This document shows positions 6,713 to 13,915 of a DNA stretch of 16,539 bases, one piece after another. The notes under the pieces are model-generated. The model was not told the DNA's origin, ran no database searches, and saw only the letters and a list, made by a program, of their open reading frames with translations. How positions within the stretch are numbered: the first letter of the stretch is position 1; each line of letters opens with the position of its first letter. Source of the DNA: a bacterium. Lineage in GTDB: Bacteria; Desulfobacterota_D; UBA1144. Made by a program: the position numbers and the translations under genes. The DNA lies in NCBI GenBank assembly GCA_002701605.2, contig NZWF02000005.1:1-16539 (forward strand). The letters are read 5' to 3'.

Positions 6713-7811
6713 ATGATTGAAATTAAACATGCACTAATTGAGAATAGAGCTAGAATTGAAAACATCAGAGAGTATCTTTGACCCAGATAAAGTATTAGTA
6801 AAAGTTAAAGAATTGGAATTTTTATCCGAGCAGTCAGATTTTTGGTCTAATCAGAAAAAAGCTCAAGGAACATTAAAAGAATTATCCTTATTGAAAAAAA
6901 AGTTATCCACAATTGATGTTTTATCCAAGGAAAACGATGATTTGTTAGAGTTGGTAGAAATATATTCGGATGAGGATTTAGATGATGAAAATATTGGTGA
7001 GCTAAATAGTAGCTTGTTGTCTTTAATTGAAAATACAAAAAATTTTGAAATAGAAATTATTCTTTCTAAAAAAGAAGATGTTAATAATGCAATATTGTCA
7101 ATCAACTCAGGAGCAGGTGGTACAGAGGCTCAAGACTGGGCAGATATGCTTTGCAGGATGTATTTTAGATATGCTGAGATTAATAATTTTAAATGTGAAT
7201 TTTTAGATAGACTTGATGGAGATGAAGCAGGGATAAAAAATTGTACACTTTTGATCAAAGGAGATTTTGCATATGGTTTCCTTAAAAATGAAAATGGAGT
7301 TCACAGGCTAGTTAGGATTTCTCCATTTGATTCTAATAAAAGAAGACATACTTCATTTGCATCAGTATCAGTTTCACCTGAAGTTGATGATGGAATAGAT
7401 ATTGTTATAGAAGATAAAGATATTAAAGTTGATACATTTAGAGCAGGTGGTGCAGGAGGACAGCATCTTAATAAGACTGATTCAGCTGTGAGGATAACAC
7501 ATATTCCTTCTGGAATTATAGCTTCATGTCAGAATCAAAGGTCGCAACATCAGAATAAATCTTATGCAATGAAAATTTTAAGTTCAAAATTGTATGAATT
7601 AGAAATTGAAAAAGTTAAGTCAAAGGAGGCAGAGCAAAACTCAGAAAAAAAGGAGATTGGCTGGGGAAGTCAGATTAGATCGTATGTTCTTCATCCTTAC
7701 CAAATGGTAAAAGACCATAGAACAAATGAAGAAATTGGAAATGTTGACTCTGTTTTGGATGGTAATTTGAAGATTTTGATAGATAATCTTTTATCCAAAA
7801 TAAAAGAATAA
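6713..7811 (+). CDS. prfB: Peptide chain release factor 2, with programmed +1 frameshift
   Basis: Recognises TGA and TAA stop codons and releases the peptide on the ribosome. Translation starts at ATG 6713, runs 22 codons to an in-frame TGA at 6779-6781, then shifts +1 and continues from GAC at 6780. The joined product is 365 residues, the same as E. coli RF2; the 22-codon segment (IKHALIENRARIENIREYL) is the expected N-terminal helix. The stop-recognition tripeptide SPF is near residues 203-205 and the catalytic GGQ near 248-250, with VRITHIPSGI following. The residue four before GGQ is Ala, the form giving full activity, rather than the Thr of E. coli K-12. A single-frame call from TTG 6738 would be wrong. 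nadK follows after 18 bases. Confidence 0.97.
6767..6782 (+). promoter_or_regulatory. prfB programmed +1 frameshift (autoregulation) site
   Basis: The order is AGAGAG, TAT, CTT, TGA, C, with the same spacing as the classical AGGGGG-TAT-CTT-TGA-C site. When RF2 is scarce the ribosome stalls at TGA and tRNA-Leu slips from CTT to TTT, restoring the RF2 frame. Slippery codon, stop and 3' C are canonical; the internal Shine-Dalgarno is weaker than usual. Confidence 0.95.
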
Positions 7812-7817
7812 ATATAT

Positions 7818-7823
7818 TATAAT
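7818..7823 (+). promoter_or_regulatory. Candidate -10 element for nadK, leaderless geometry
   Basis: A perfect TATAAT in the prfB-nadK gap ends six bases before the nadK ATG, which would put the transcript start at about the A of ATG. No Shine-Dalgarno is present and no good -35 is seen. Confidence 0.4.
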
Positions 7824-7829
7824 AATTAT

Positions 7830-8696
7830 ATGATAGTTGGAGTTGTTTCAAAACCTAAGTTAAAAAATTTAAATGAAATTCAAAAAAAATTAAGTAAATT
7901 CTTTAAAGCTAAAAATTGTTCTTTGATTTATGATAAGAATTTCCCAGTTAAGTCCGTTGGGAAAGATAAAGTTTATAGTCAAAAAAGTTTAGTAAGAAAG
8001 GCAGATTTGATTTTAGTATTTGGTGGAGATGGAACTCTTCTTCATCTTTCTGAGGATGCAGCCTTGAACAATAAGCCTGTTATAGGATTTAACCTTGGAA
8101 ATCTAGGATTTTTAAGTGAAGCTCCACTCAATCAGTTTGATAAAGTATTAACTGCCTTTTACAAAGAAAAATTAGTATCTGATAAAAGAAAACTGTTAAA
8201 GGCAAAAATAAAATCATCGTCTGACAAAATTAAAGAAAAGTTATTTCTAAATGATCTAGTTATAACAAAGGGTGCACTATCAAAAATTATTAATTTAAAT
8301 CTTTATATTGATAATAAGTTTGTTTCACAAATTCGTGCTGATGGAATAATTCTTTCTTCTCCAACCGGCTCTACAGCTTATTCACTTTCCGCGGGAGGCC
8401 CAATCGTGACTCCAAATTTACCTTTAATTATAATTACACCTATTTGTCCTCACACCCTATCAAATAGACCGTTAGTTGTTTCTGATAGTGTAAGTGTAAA
8501 AATTCAAGTAGATTCTGATAAACCTACATATGCAACTTTTGATGGAAGCAATAGTATGAAAATTTCTAAGGATTTTGAAATTTCAGTAAATCAATCTGAT
8601 GTAATTTTTAATTTATTACGAATGCCCAATAATGAATATTTCTCTGTTTTAAAAGATAAATTAATGTGGAGTAGCTCCTATGAATCAAAAAACTAA
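7830..8696 (+). CDS. nadK: NAD kinase (ATP-NAD kinase)
   Basis: Phosphorylates NAD to NADP in the cytosol, the source of the cell's NADP pool. GGDGT is at residues 65-69, preceded by ADLILVF, and NLGNLGFL follows; LNDLVITKG, the [22 protein letters not shown] block and NRPLVVSD are further hallmarks. The 288-residue length is typical. The ATG has no Shine-Dalgarno; TATAAT six bases upstream suggests a leaderless message. The last 17 bases overlap the next gene in another frame, so that small protein is expressed downstream of NAD kinase. Confidence 0.97.
   Translation: MIVGVVSKPKLKNLNEIQKKLSKFFKAKNCSLIYDKNFPVKSVGKDKVYSQKSLVRKADLILVFGGDGTLLHLSEDAALNNKPVIGFNLGNLGFLSEAPLNQFDKVLTAFYKEKLVSDKRKLLKAKIKSSSDKIKEKLFLNDLVITKGALSKIINLNLYIDNKFVSQIRADGIILSSPTGSTAYSLSAGGPIVTPNLPLIIITPICPHTLSNRPLVVSDSVSVKIQVDSDKPTYATFDGSNSMKISKDFEISVNQSDVIFNLLRMPNNEYFSVLKDKLMWSSSYESKN
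8668..8678 (+). promoter_or_regulatory. Shine-Dalgarno inside a small hairpin, end of nadK
   Basis: GGAG-TAG-CTCC can fold into a 4-bp stem that hides the GGAG located eight bases before ATG 8680. It lies within nadK coding sequence, so ribosomes finishing nadK would open it, coupling translation of the two genes. The stem is short and may not be stable alone. Confidence 0.35.
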
Positions 8697-9054
8697 AGAT
8701 GATTTTCTCCATGATTGGGTCATTGAAGAGATTAAAAAAAAATATTCTAAGGACTATAACGAAATAAAAATAAATACAAGAGATAAAAAAAATAATTCTA
8801 TTTCTGATAATCTGTACCCGGACATAATCTTTGGGAATTATGGTGAAATTGTAATGATTGGAGAAGTTGAAACTAGCTTAGAGCCATTAGAATTAATTGT
8901 TTCCAATTGGAGAGATCTTCAAAAGACTAATATAAGTTTAATTATATTTGTGCCAAAGGATAAACTTAAAGATGCACGAGATATATGTTGGAATAATCAA
9001 TTGATAGAAAAGGTAAAAGTCTCAACTTTTTCAGTAGAAATTCCAATTAGTTAA
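8680..9054 (+). CDS. Small protein with PD-(D/E)XK nuclease-like features, function unknown
   Basis: A 124-residue soluble protein I cannot assign to a named family. The N-terminal helix has WVIEEI (Glu16, Glu17), then YPDII (Pro47, Asp48), a GNYGEI hairpin, and GEVE (Glu62, Glu64), followed by LIIFVPK and a helix. Helix Glu, PD, then ExE at this spacing resembles the core of PD-(D/E)XK nuclease folds, but the usual Lys of (D/E)xK is Glu64, so activity is doubtful. It starts in the end of nadK with GGAG eight bases before ATG, and its last eight bases overlap convergent fmt. Both neighbours being housekeeping genes, no defence context is visible. The fold is a motif-level guess. Confidence 0.7.
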   Translation: MNQKTKDDFLHDWVIEEIKKKYSKDYNEIKINTRDKKNNSISDNLYPDIIFGNYGEIVMIGEVETSLEPLELIVSNWRDLQKTNISLIIFVPKDKLKDARDICWNNQLIEKVKVSTFSVEIPIS

Positions 9055-9973
9055 AGCAGGTCTCTTTATCTAAAATTATTCCATTTATAAAATTTTTACC
9101 ATCCATAACATTTTTTCCGCTTTTTTGAATTTTAATAATTTCAATTTCATTATCTTTGCATGATACAAACATTTTTTTTTCAATTTTTTTGATAGAACCA
9201 GGTTTTGCTAATGCTGGACCTGCATTTTTAGCTTCCCATATTGTTATTTTATTTTTAAACAAAGTTGTTGTTGCTCCAGGCCATGGATTAGAACCTCTAA
9301 TTAGATTTAATATATCAAATGATTTTTCACTCCAATCAATTTTACATTTTTCTTTATCTATCTTTGGAGCAATGCTAGCAAGCGAATTATCTTGTGGTTT
9401 TGAATCTATACTTCTAGTTTTTAAAAACTTTTGAACAAATTCACCAATTGCATCACAACCACATGAGGCTAGTTTCTCCGTCAATGATGTGACATTATCA
9501 CTTTCTGCAATAGCAATTTTTTTCGATAAAATGATGTTTCCTGTATCCATACCTTCGTCCATTTTCATAATTGTAACTCCGGTTTCTTTATCACCATTTA
9601 TTATAGACCAGTTGATGGGTGCAGCTCCTCGATACTTTGGTAGTAATGATGAATGAACATTTATACATCCAAATTTAGGAATATTTAATATATCATTAGT
9701 GAGGATTTTTCCATAAGCAGCAACAAAAATAAAATCAGGATTGATTTTTCTTAATTCACTTAAGAATGCTTCATTATTTTTTATTTTTTCGGGTTGAAGT
9801 ATGTTTAGGTTTGCTTTTAAAGCAAAATTCTTAACTTCACTATAAATAATTTTTTTTTCCCTACCTACAGGTTTGTCTGGTTGACAAACAACAGTGTGAA
9901 CAGAAAAATCTGTATGAAGTTTTTTTAAGATTTCCTTCCCAAAATAAGGGGTTCCCATGAAGATATTTTTCAT
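9047..9973 (-). CDS. fmt: Methionyl-tRNA formyltransferase
   Basis: Formylates initiator Met-tRNA using 10-formyl-tetrahydrofolate, a step in bacterial translation initiation. The N-terminal formyltransferase domain starts NIFMGTPYFG; catalytic Asn105, His107 (INVHSSLLPKYRGAAP) and Asp143 (MDEGMDTG) align with E. coli Asn106, His108 and Asp144. The C-terminal domain starts around IRGSNPWPGA and is shortened but present; total 308 residues is normal. The ATG is one base after the thiolase stop, so it is translated from the thiolase transcript without its own Shine-Dalgarno. The usual partner def (peptide deformylase) is not in the window. The 3' end overlaps the opposing gene by eight bases. 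Confidence 0.97.
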   Translation of the reverse strand: MKNIFMGTPYFGKEILKKLHTDFSVHTVVCQPDKPVGREKKIIYSEVKNFALKANLNILQPEKIKNNEAFLSELRKINPDFIFVAAYGKILTNDILNIPKFGCINVHSSLLPKYRGAAPINWSIINGDKETGVTIMKMDEGMDTGNIILSKKIAIAESDNVTSLTEKLASCGCDAIGEFVQKFLKTRSIDSKPQDNSLASIAPKIDKEKCKIDWSEKSFDILNLIRGSNPWPGATTTLFKNKITIWEAKNAGPALAKPGSIKKIEKKMFVSCKDNEIEIIKIQKSGKNVMDGKNFINGIILDKETCFN

Positions 9974-9974
9974 A

Positions 9975-11471
9975 CTAGTCGAATATATTCAAAATAGTTT
10001 TAATCTTCCTTTTAATAAATGATTTTACTTTATCAAATGGAGTTGCTTTCCTAAAATAAATTATTCCATTCTCCTTAAATACTGTAACTGATTGCCCAAT
10101 TTTAAAATCAGACTCTATGATTGCCCTAGCAAAAATCCTTTTATACTTAATAGAATTGATAATTCCTAAAGTTAAAGGGGGCTCAAATCCCTCAGGGGTT
10201 ACATATAATGTAGTATAGCTTGCTAAATTTCCATCGATTTCTTCATTATCTGCAATTAATTCAGTGGAATTTGATATTTTACTGATTCTAGTATGCTTAA
10301 TTTCGGGAGTTTCTGGAAGGTTTTTATGAATAGCACTTTTTCTTAAAATATTTACAAAGATATTATTCCCCATTCCACCGATAGAGTGACAAAGGGCTGT
10401 CGAATTATTTTCAATGAGTCTATCTTTCGAAATTTGATTTCTCATTTGTAAAACACAATCAGCAATTTGAGCAAGACCAGTAGCACCCACTGGGTGACCT
10501 CTTGATTTCAAGCCACCAGAGTAGTTAATTGGAATTTTCCCTTTTAAAGTTGTTTCATCATTAATTATATTAATAAAAGATTTACCTTCATCAAAAAATC
10601 CTAGATCTTCACAATTGATAGCTTCAAAACTTGTAAATGCATCATGAACTTCTGCAAAGCAAATTTCTTTTGGAGTTAATCCAGACATTTTATATGCTTT
10701 TTTTGCTGCAAGCCTGGTAGCCTCAAAGCGATTCAGAATGACTCTGTTTTTCAGACTTACTGTGTCAGTTGCTTGCCCACTTCCAATTACTTGAATATCT
10801 GACTTTGCTGAGGTTAGAAGTATAGCCGCTCCACCATCAGATATTGGCGAGCAGTCATAAATTCTGAGTGGGTGAGCAATCATTCTGCTGTTTAGATATT
10901 CCTCAGCTGATATTGCTTTCTTAAAGTGTGCTAATGGATTTAAAGATCCATTGTAATGGTTTTTCATAGCAATTTTACACATTGACTCTTCAAGTAATTC
11001 TTTAGGTATATTGTTTTTTAATTTATATGCCATTGTTACCATTGCAGCTAACGATGGCATGCTCGCTCCATATTTTCTTTCATTTTCCTCTATAACTTTT
11101 GCTAATACTTTTGTTACCTTTTTAGTTTCAAGGCCTGTCATTTTTTCACCAGCAATTAATAAAATGTTTTCATAAGCACCAGAAGCAATTAGATTAAAGC
11201 CAAGAGAAAAAATAGCTGCTCCAGAAGATGAAGCAGTTTCAATTCGCAAAGAGGGTATACCTTGTATATTTAAACCATCAGCTACGAGTGTAGAGATATT
11301 AGAATTATCAGAGAATTCTTCAGGATTCATTGATCCCACAAGAAGCATATCAATTTTCTTATTACTGTTAATGAGACATTGTTTTCCAGACTCTATTAGT
11401 ATCTCGTTAAGATTTTTATCTAATTTTCCAAATTTTGTTATAAAGACTTGGTCAACAAAAACTCTCTTCAT
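9975..11471 (-). CDS. SCPx-type thiolase fused to a C-terminal OB-fold (DUF35-like) domain; nucleophile Cys replaced by Ser
   Basis: Residues 1-378 form a thiolase of the SCP-x/acetyl-CoA acetyltransferase type: ETASSSGAAI (78-87), AEVHDAFTSFE (273-283, His276), SRGHPVGATG (323-332, His326) and CHSIGGMG (361-368, His362). The canonical block reads like ExACASG; here Ser81 stands where the acyl-accepting Cys is expected. Residues about 416-477 (SYTTLYVTPEGFEPP ... KIGQSVTVF) match the OB domain of DUF35 proteins, normally a separate gene beside such thiolases and carrying a zinc ribbon, which I do not see here. A basic amphipathic tail ends the protein. Acyl-CoA condensation or cleavage, or a non-catalytic acyl-CoA role, are possible. 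It leads fmt by one base. A -10-like element is six bases before ATG. Confidence 0.88.
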   Translation of the reverse strand: MKRVFVDQVFITKFGKLDKNLNEILIESGKQCLINSNKKIDMLLVGSMNPEEFSDNSNISTLVADGLNIQGIPSLRIETASSSGAAIFSLGFNLIASGAYENILLIAGEKMTGLETKKVTKVLAKVIEENERKYGASMPSLAAMVTMAYKLKNNIPKELLEESMCKIAMKNHYNGSLNPLAHFKKAISAEEYLNSRMIAHPLRIYDCSPISDGGAAILLTSAKSDIQVIGSGQATDTVSLKNRVILNRFEATRLAAKKAYKMSGLTPKEICFAEVHDAFTSFEAINCEDLGFFDEGKSFINIINDETTLKGKIPINYSGGLKSRGHPVGATGLAQIADCVLQMRNQISKDRLIENNSTALCHSIGGMGNNIFVNILRKSAIHKNLPETPEIKHTRISKISNSTELIADNEEIDGNLASYTTLYVTPEGFEPPLTLGIINSIKYKRIFARAIIESDFKIGQSVTVFKENGIIYFRKATPFDKVKSFIKRKIKTILNIFD

Positions 11472-11477
11472 TTTTTT

Positions 11478-11483
11478 ATTTTA
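11478..11483 (-). promoter_or_regulatory. Candidate -10 element for the thiolase gene, leaderless geometry
   Basis: TAAAAT on the minus strand, five of six consensus bases, ends six bases before the thiolase ATG; no Shine-Dalgarno precedes that ATG. It shares the divergent gap with the protease promoter. Confidence 0.35.
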
Positions 11484-11502
11484 TCACATTAGGATATGAA
11501 AA

Positions 11503-11530
11503 TTGATAAGCTTAATATTTTAATTATATT
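11503..11530 (+). promoter_or_regulatory. Promoter candidate for the Do-type protease gene
   Basis: TTGATA (11503-11508), a 16-base spacer and TATATT (11525-11530) make the most complete sigma70-type promoter in the window. It predicts transcription from about 11537, before ATG 11541 but after the upstream in-frame ATGs at 11496 and 11532. Confidence 0.5.
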
Positions 11531-11540
11531 TATGTCTATA

Positions 11541-12896
11541 ATGAAACTTTCTAAATTTACCTTGTTCATCTTTATTTTATTTTTTCCTTTACTTGGAACA
11601 TCTTATGATATTTCTAATTTGCCTGAACTTATCGATAAGATAAATCCAGCAGTTGTTAGAATTGAAACAACAGGAGAACCTAATAACGAAATACCATTAA
11701 CTGGTGATCCTTTTTTTGATGATTTTTTTAAAAGGCAGTTTGGTGATAATTTTAAATCACAACCATCAGTAGGACTTGGTTCTGGATTTGTATATCACAA
11801 GTCTGGCTTGATAGTAACAAACTATCATGTAATTGATCGGGCAAGTGAAATCGAGGTTGTCTTTATCGATGATAAGAGATATAAAGCAGAAATTGTTGGA
11901 TTCGATAAAAGAACAGATTTAGCTCTACTTAGTATTAATGCAGATAAAATATTAAGCGAAATTACTCTAGGGAAATCTAAAAATATTAAAATTGGTCAGT
12001 GGGTTGTAGCAATAGGTAATCCTTTAGGTTTAGGAACAACAGTTACTACAGGAATTGTTAGTGCTAAGGGTAGATATGTAGATGGATTGGGCACATATGT
12101 TGATTTTATCCAAACAGATGCAGCACTTAATAAAGGTAATAGTGGAGGTCCTCTATTAAATTTAGATGGTCAATTAATTGGAGTAAACACTGCCATAGCA
12201 GCAAGAGGGCAAGGTATAGGCTTTGCTATTCCAAGTGATACAGTTTATGAAATTATTGAACAAATTAGGATTAATGGAAAAGTTGCTCGTGGATGGCTTG
12301 GTGTTCAGGTTCAGTCCATAACTGATGATATTGCTGAATCACTTAAATTAGAATCAACTAATGGGGCATTAGTTGCAGCAGTTGTAGTTGATAGTCCAGC
12401 TGAAGTTGCAGGTATTTCGCAAGGAGATGTAATTCTCTCCATAAATAATAAATCAATTATATCAATGGAAGATTTACCTCGAGAGGTAGGCAGACTTAAG
12501 CCTGGAAGTATAGCAAAACTTGGTATTTTGAGAAATTCTAAAGAAATTATCATTGAAGTTAGACTTGGTGAAATTCCTGATAAAAAGGTTTTATCGAAAA
12601 ACAATAAAAAAACTAATCTTTCAAGAGGTAAATTTGGTTTTGATGTAAAAGAATTAGAAGAATCTGGTAACAATTTTAAGGTCATAATTTCAAAGATATA
12701 TCCAAATTCTCAAGCTTCTCCGAAGCTAATGGTAGGAGATCAAATCTTAGAAATAAATAGAGTAAAAATAAGAAGCTTGGAAGATCTAAATAAAGAACTC
12801 ATTAAAATTAATAAAAAGCAAAGCTGTTTGTTCTTAATAAAAAGAAAGTCCAATTCAGGAGATATTTCTCTTTATAGATCAATTAAATCCAATTAA
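11541..12896 (+). CDS. degP: Do/DegP-HtrA family periplasmic serine protease with two PDZ domains
   Basis: An envelope protease and chaperone that handles misfolded exported proteins. From ATG 11541 (451 residues) it opens with a signal peptide: MKLSK, a hydrophobic FTLFIFILFFPLLG, then cleavage near TSYD. The trypsin-like domain carries the triad His96 (TNYHVI), Asp126 (KRTDLAL) and Ser201 (GNSGGPL). PDZ1 begins at WLGVQVQ and PDZ2 around FGFDVKELEE, the usual Do layout. In-frame ATGs at 11496 and 11532 would add 15 or 3 residues; I prefer 11541 because it gives a standard signal peptide and lies just after the predicted transcription start. The TAA shares bases with the thiG stop. DegP, DegQ and MucD cannot be told apart here. 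Confidence 0.94.
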   Translation: MKLSKFTLFIFILFFPLLGTSYDISNLPELIDKINPAVVRIETTGEPNNEIPLTGDPFFDDFFKRQFGDNFKSQPSVGLGSGFVYHKSGLIVTNYHVIDRASEIEVVFIDDKRYKAEIVGFDKRTDLALLSINADKILSEITLGKSKNIKIGQWVVAIGNPLGLGTTVTTGIVSAKGRYVDGLGTYVDFIQTDAALNKGNSGGPLLNLDGQLIGVNTAIAARGQGIGFAIPSDTVYEIIEQIRINGKVARGWLGVQVQSITDDIAESLKLESTNGALVAAVVVDSPAEVAGISQGDVILSINNKSIISMEDLPREVGRLKPGSIAKLGILRNSKEIIIEVRLGEIPDKKVLSKNNKKTNLSRGKFGFDVKELEESGNNFKVIISKIYPNSQASPKLMVGDQILEINRVKIRSLEDLNKELIKINKKQSCLFLIKRKSNSGDISLYRSIKSN

Positions 12897-13657
12897 TTTT
12901 TCCTAAACGGAATTCCTTTTGAACTTGTTGAAGCAATTGCATTTTCACTTTCAGGAATTGGTCCAGACTTCATTGAGGTTTCTGCAGCTCTGACTGCATT
13001 TAATATTGATGATGCAAAAAGCTCTGGTTTTTCGGACCTTGCAATTGCAGAATTAAGTAATATGCCATCATAGCCTAATTCAATTGCTTGGCACGCATGA
13101 GAAACTCGACCGATTCCAGCATCAATTATTAATGTAGTTTTTGGGAAACTTTCTCTTATTTTTTTTAATTTTTTAATATTTTTTAACCCTTTACCAGTTC
13201 CGATTGGAGAGCCCCATGGCATTACTACTTTACAGCCAACATCAATTAATTTTGATACGAAATCAAAATCATCAGTTGTATAAGGTAAAACTTTAAAGCC
13301 CAGTTTTAGTAGTTTTTCTGCGGCTTTAATAGTCCCTTTTTTGGAAGGAGCAAGAGTTATCTCATTCTCGATTACTTCTAACTTGATCAAGTCTGTTTCA
13401 AATATATCTCTAGACATAAGAGCCGTATTAATAGCTTCTTTTTCAGAGAAGCAACCAGCAGTGTTAGGAAGAATCTTACATTTTGTTTTTTGTAATGTTT
13501 TATAAAAATTATCTGGATTGTCACCTATCTTCCTAAGAGCTACTGTAATCATTTCAGTTTCAGTATTTTTAACACATTTTAAAAAAATTTTATCAGAAGA
13601 ATATTTTGATGAACCAATAATAATGTTATTTTTCAAATTTATATTATATATCTTCAT
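12893..13657 (-). CDS. thiG: Thiazole synthase ThiG
   Basis: Builds the thiazole phosphate of thiamine from DXP, an amino-acid-derived imine and sulfur delivered by ThiS thiocarboxylate. Schiff-base Lys92 sits in LIKLEVI; PNTAGC (64-69), VMPWGSPIGTG, IDAGIG and GILLNSAIA are family signatures of this TIM barrel. The 254-residue length is normal. MPWGSP has Trp where MPLGSP is usual. ATG directly follows the thiS stop, and the codons for the ThiS Gly-Gly tail (AGGCGG on the minus strand) make a Shine-Dalgarno four bases before it. Other partners (thiF, thiH or thiO, dxs, thiE) are not in the window. Confidence 0.97.
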   Translation of the reverse strand: MKIYNINLKNNIIIGSSKYSSDKIFLKCVKNTETEMITVALRKIGDNPDNFYKTLQKTKCKILPNTAGCFSEKEAINTALMSRDIFETDLIKLEVIENEITLAPSKKGTIKAAEKLLKLGFKVLPYTTDDFDFVSKLIDVGCKVVMPWGSPIGTGKGLKNIKKLKKIRESFPKTTLIIDAGIGRVSHACQAIELGYDGILLNSAIARSEKPELFASSILNAVRAAETSMKSGPIPESENAIASTSSKGIPFRKN

Positions 13658-13858
13658 TTAACCGCCTGGATGAGGTGATACAACCTCAATTTCATCACCA
13701 TCTTTTAATTTTATTTCTGAATAAAGCTGTTTTGGAACAAATTCTCCATTTAATCCAACAGCTAGATATTTTCTTTCAACTTTAAAACTTTTGACTATGT
13801 CAATAATGCTAAAATTATTATCTATAATTTTTTTCTTACCATTAATCAAAACAGTCAT
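13658..13858 (-). CDS. thiS: Sulfur carrier protein ThiS
   Basis: A 66-residue ubiquitin-like protein whose C-terminal Gly-Gly is adenylated and thiocarboxylated, then hands sulfur to ThiG. The sequence ends HPGG, AVGLNGEFVPK in the middle is typical, and EIEVVSPHPGG is the standard tail. Length matches the family. Direct adjacency to thiG confirms the role. The ATG is preceded by AAGGAA, which may serve as a Shine-Dalgarno, and by TATAAT ending exactly six bases upstream, so the message is either leaderless or too short for that Shine-Dalgarno to be transcribed. The 57-base upstream gap cannot hold a TPP riboswitch. Confidence 0.96.
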   Translation of the reverse strand: MTVLINGKKKIIDNNFSIIDIVKSFKVERKYLAVGLNGEFVPKQLYSEIKLKDGDEIEVVSPHPGG

Positions 13859-13864
13859 TTCCTT

Positions 13865-13870
13865 ATTATA
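13865..13870 (-). promoter_or_regulatory. Candidate -10 element for thiS-thiG, leaderless geometry
   Basis: Perfect TATAAT on the minus strand, six bases (AAGGAA) before the thiS ATG. No -35 of quality at the expected distance. It is divergent from the promoter candidate for the PpiD-like gene in the same 57-base gap. Confidence 0.45.
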
Positions 13871-13902
13871 AATGAATCAATAAAAAATTAAATTAATTAT
13901 GA

Positions 13903-13908
13903 TATTAT
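13903..13908 (+). promoter_or_regulatory. Candidate -10 element for the PpiD-like gene
   Basis: TATTAT, five of six consensus bases, ends seven bases before ATG 13916. AGGA lies only two bases before that ATG, too close to be a normal Shine-Dalgarno, so a leaderless start is the simpler reading. Confidence 0.3.
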
Positions 13909-13915
13909 TCAGGAT

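Noticed and set aside
6779..6781. In-frame TGA in prfB as a sequencing error or pseudogene
   Set aside because: Slippery codon, stop, following C and spacing match the known autoregulatory site, and the rest of the protein is intact.
6738..7811. prfB as a single-frame gene starting at TTG 6738
   Set aside because: The frame before the +1 site encodes the expected RF2 N-terminus from ATG 6713, and CTT-TGA-C is in place; the TTG start would give unrelated residues.
8680..9054. The small nuclease-like gene as part of a defence or toxin-antitoxin system
   Set aside because: Both neighbours are housekeeping genes, there is no partner gene, and the catalytic Lys appears to be missing.
13859..13915. 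TPP riboswitch upstream of thiS
   Set aside because: The gap is 57 bases and holds two promoter-like elements; no thi-box motif is seen and there is no room for one.
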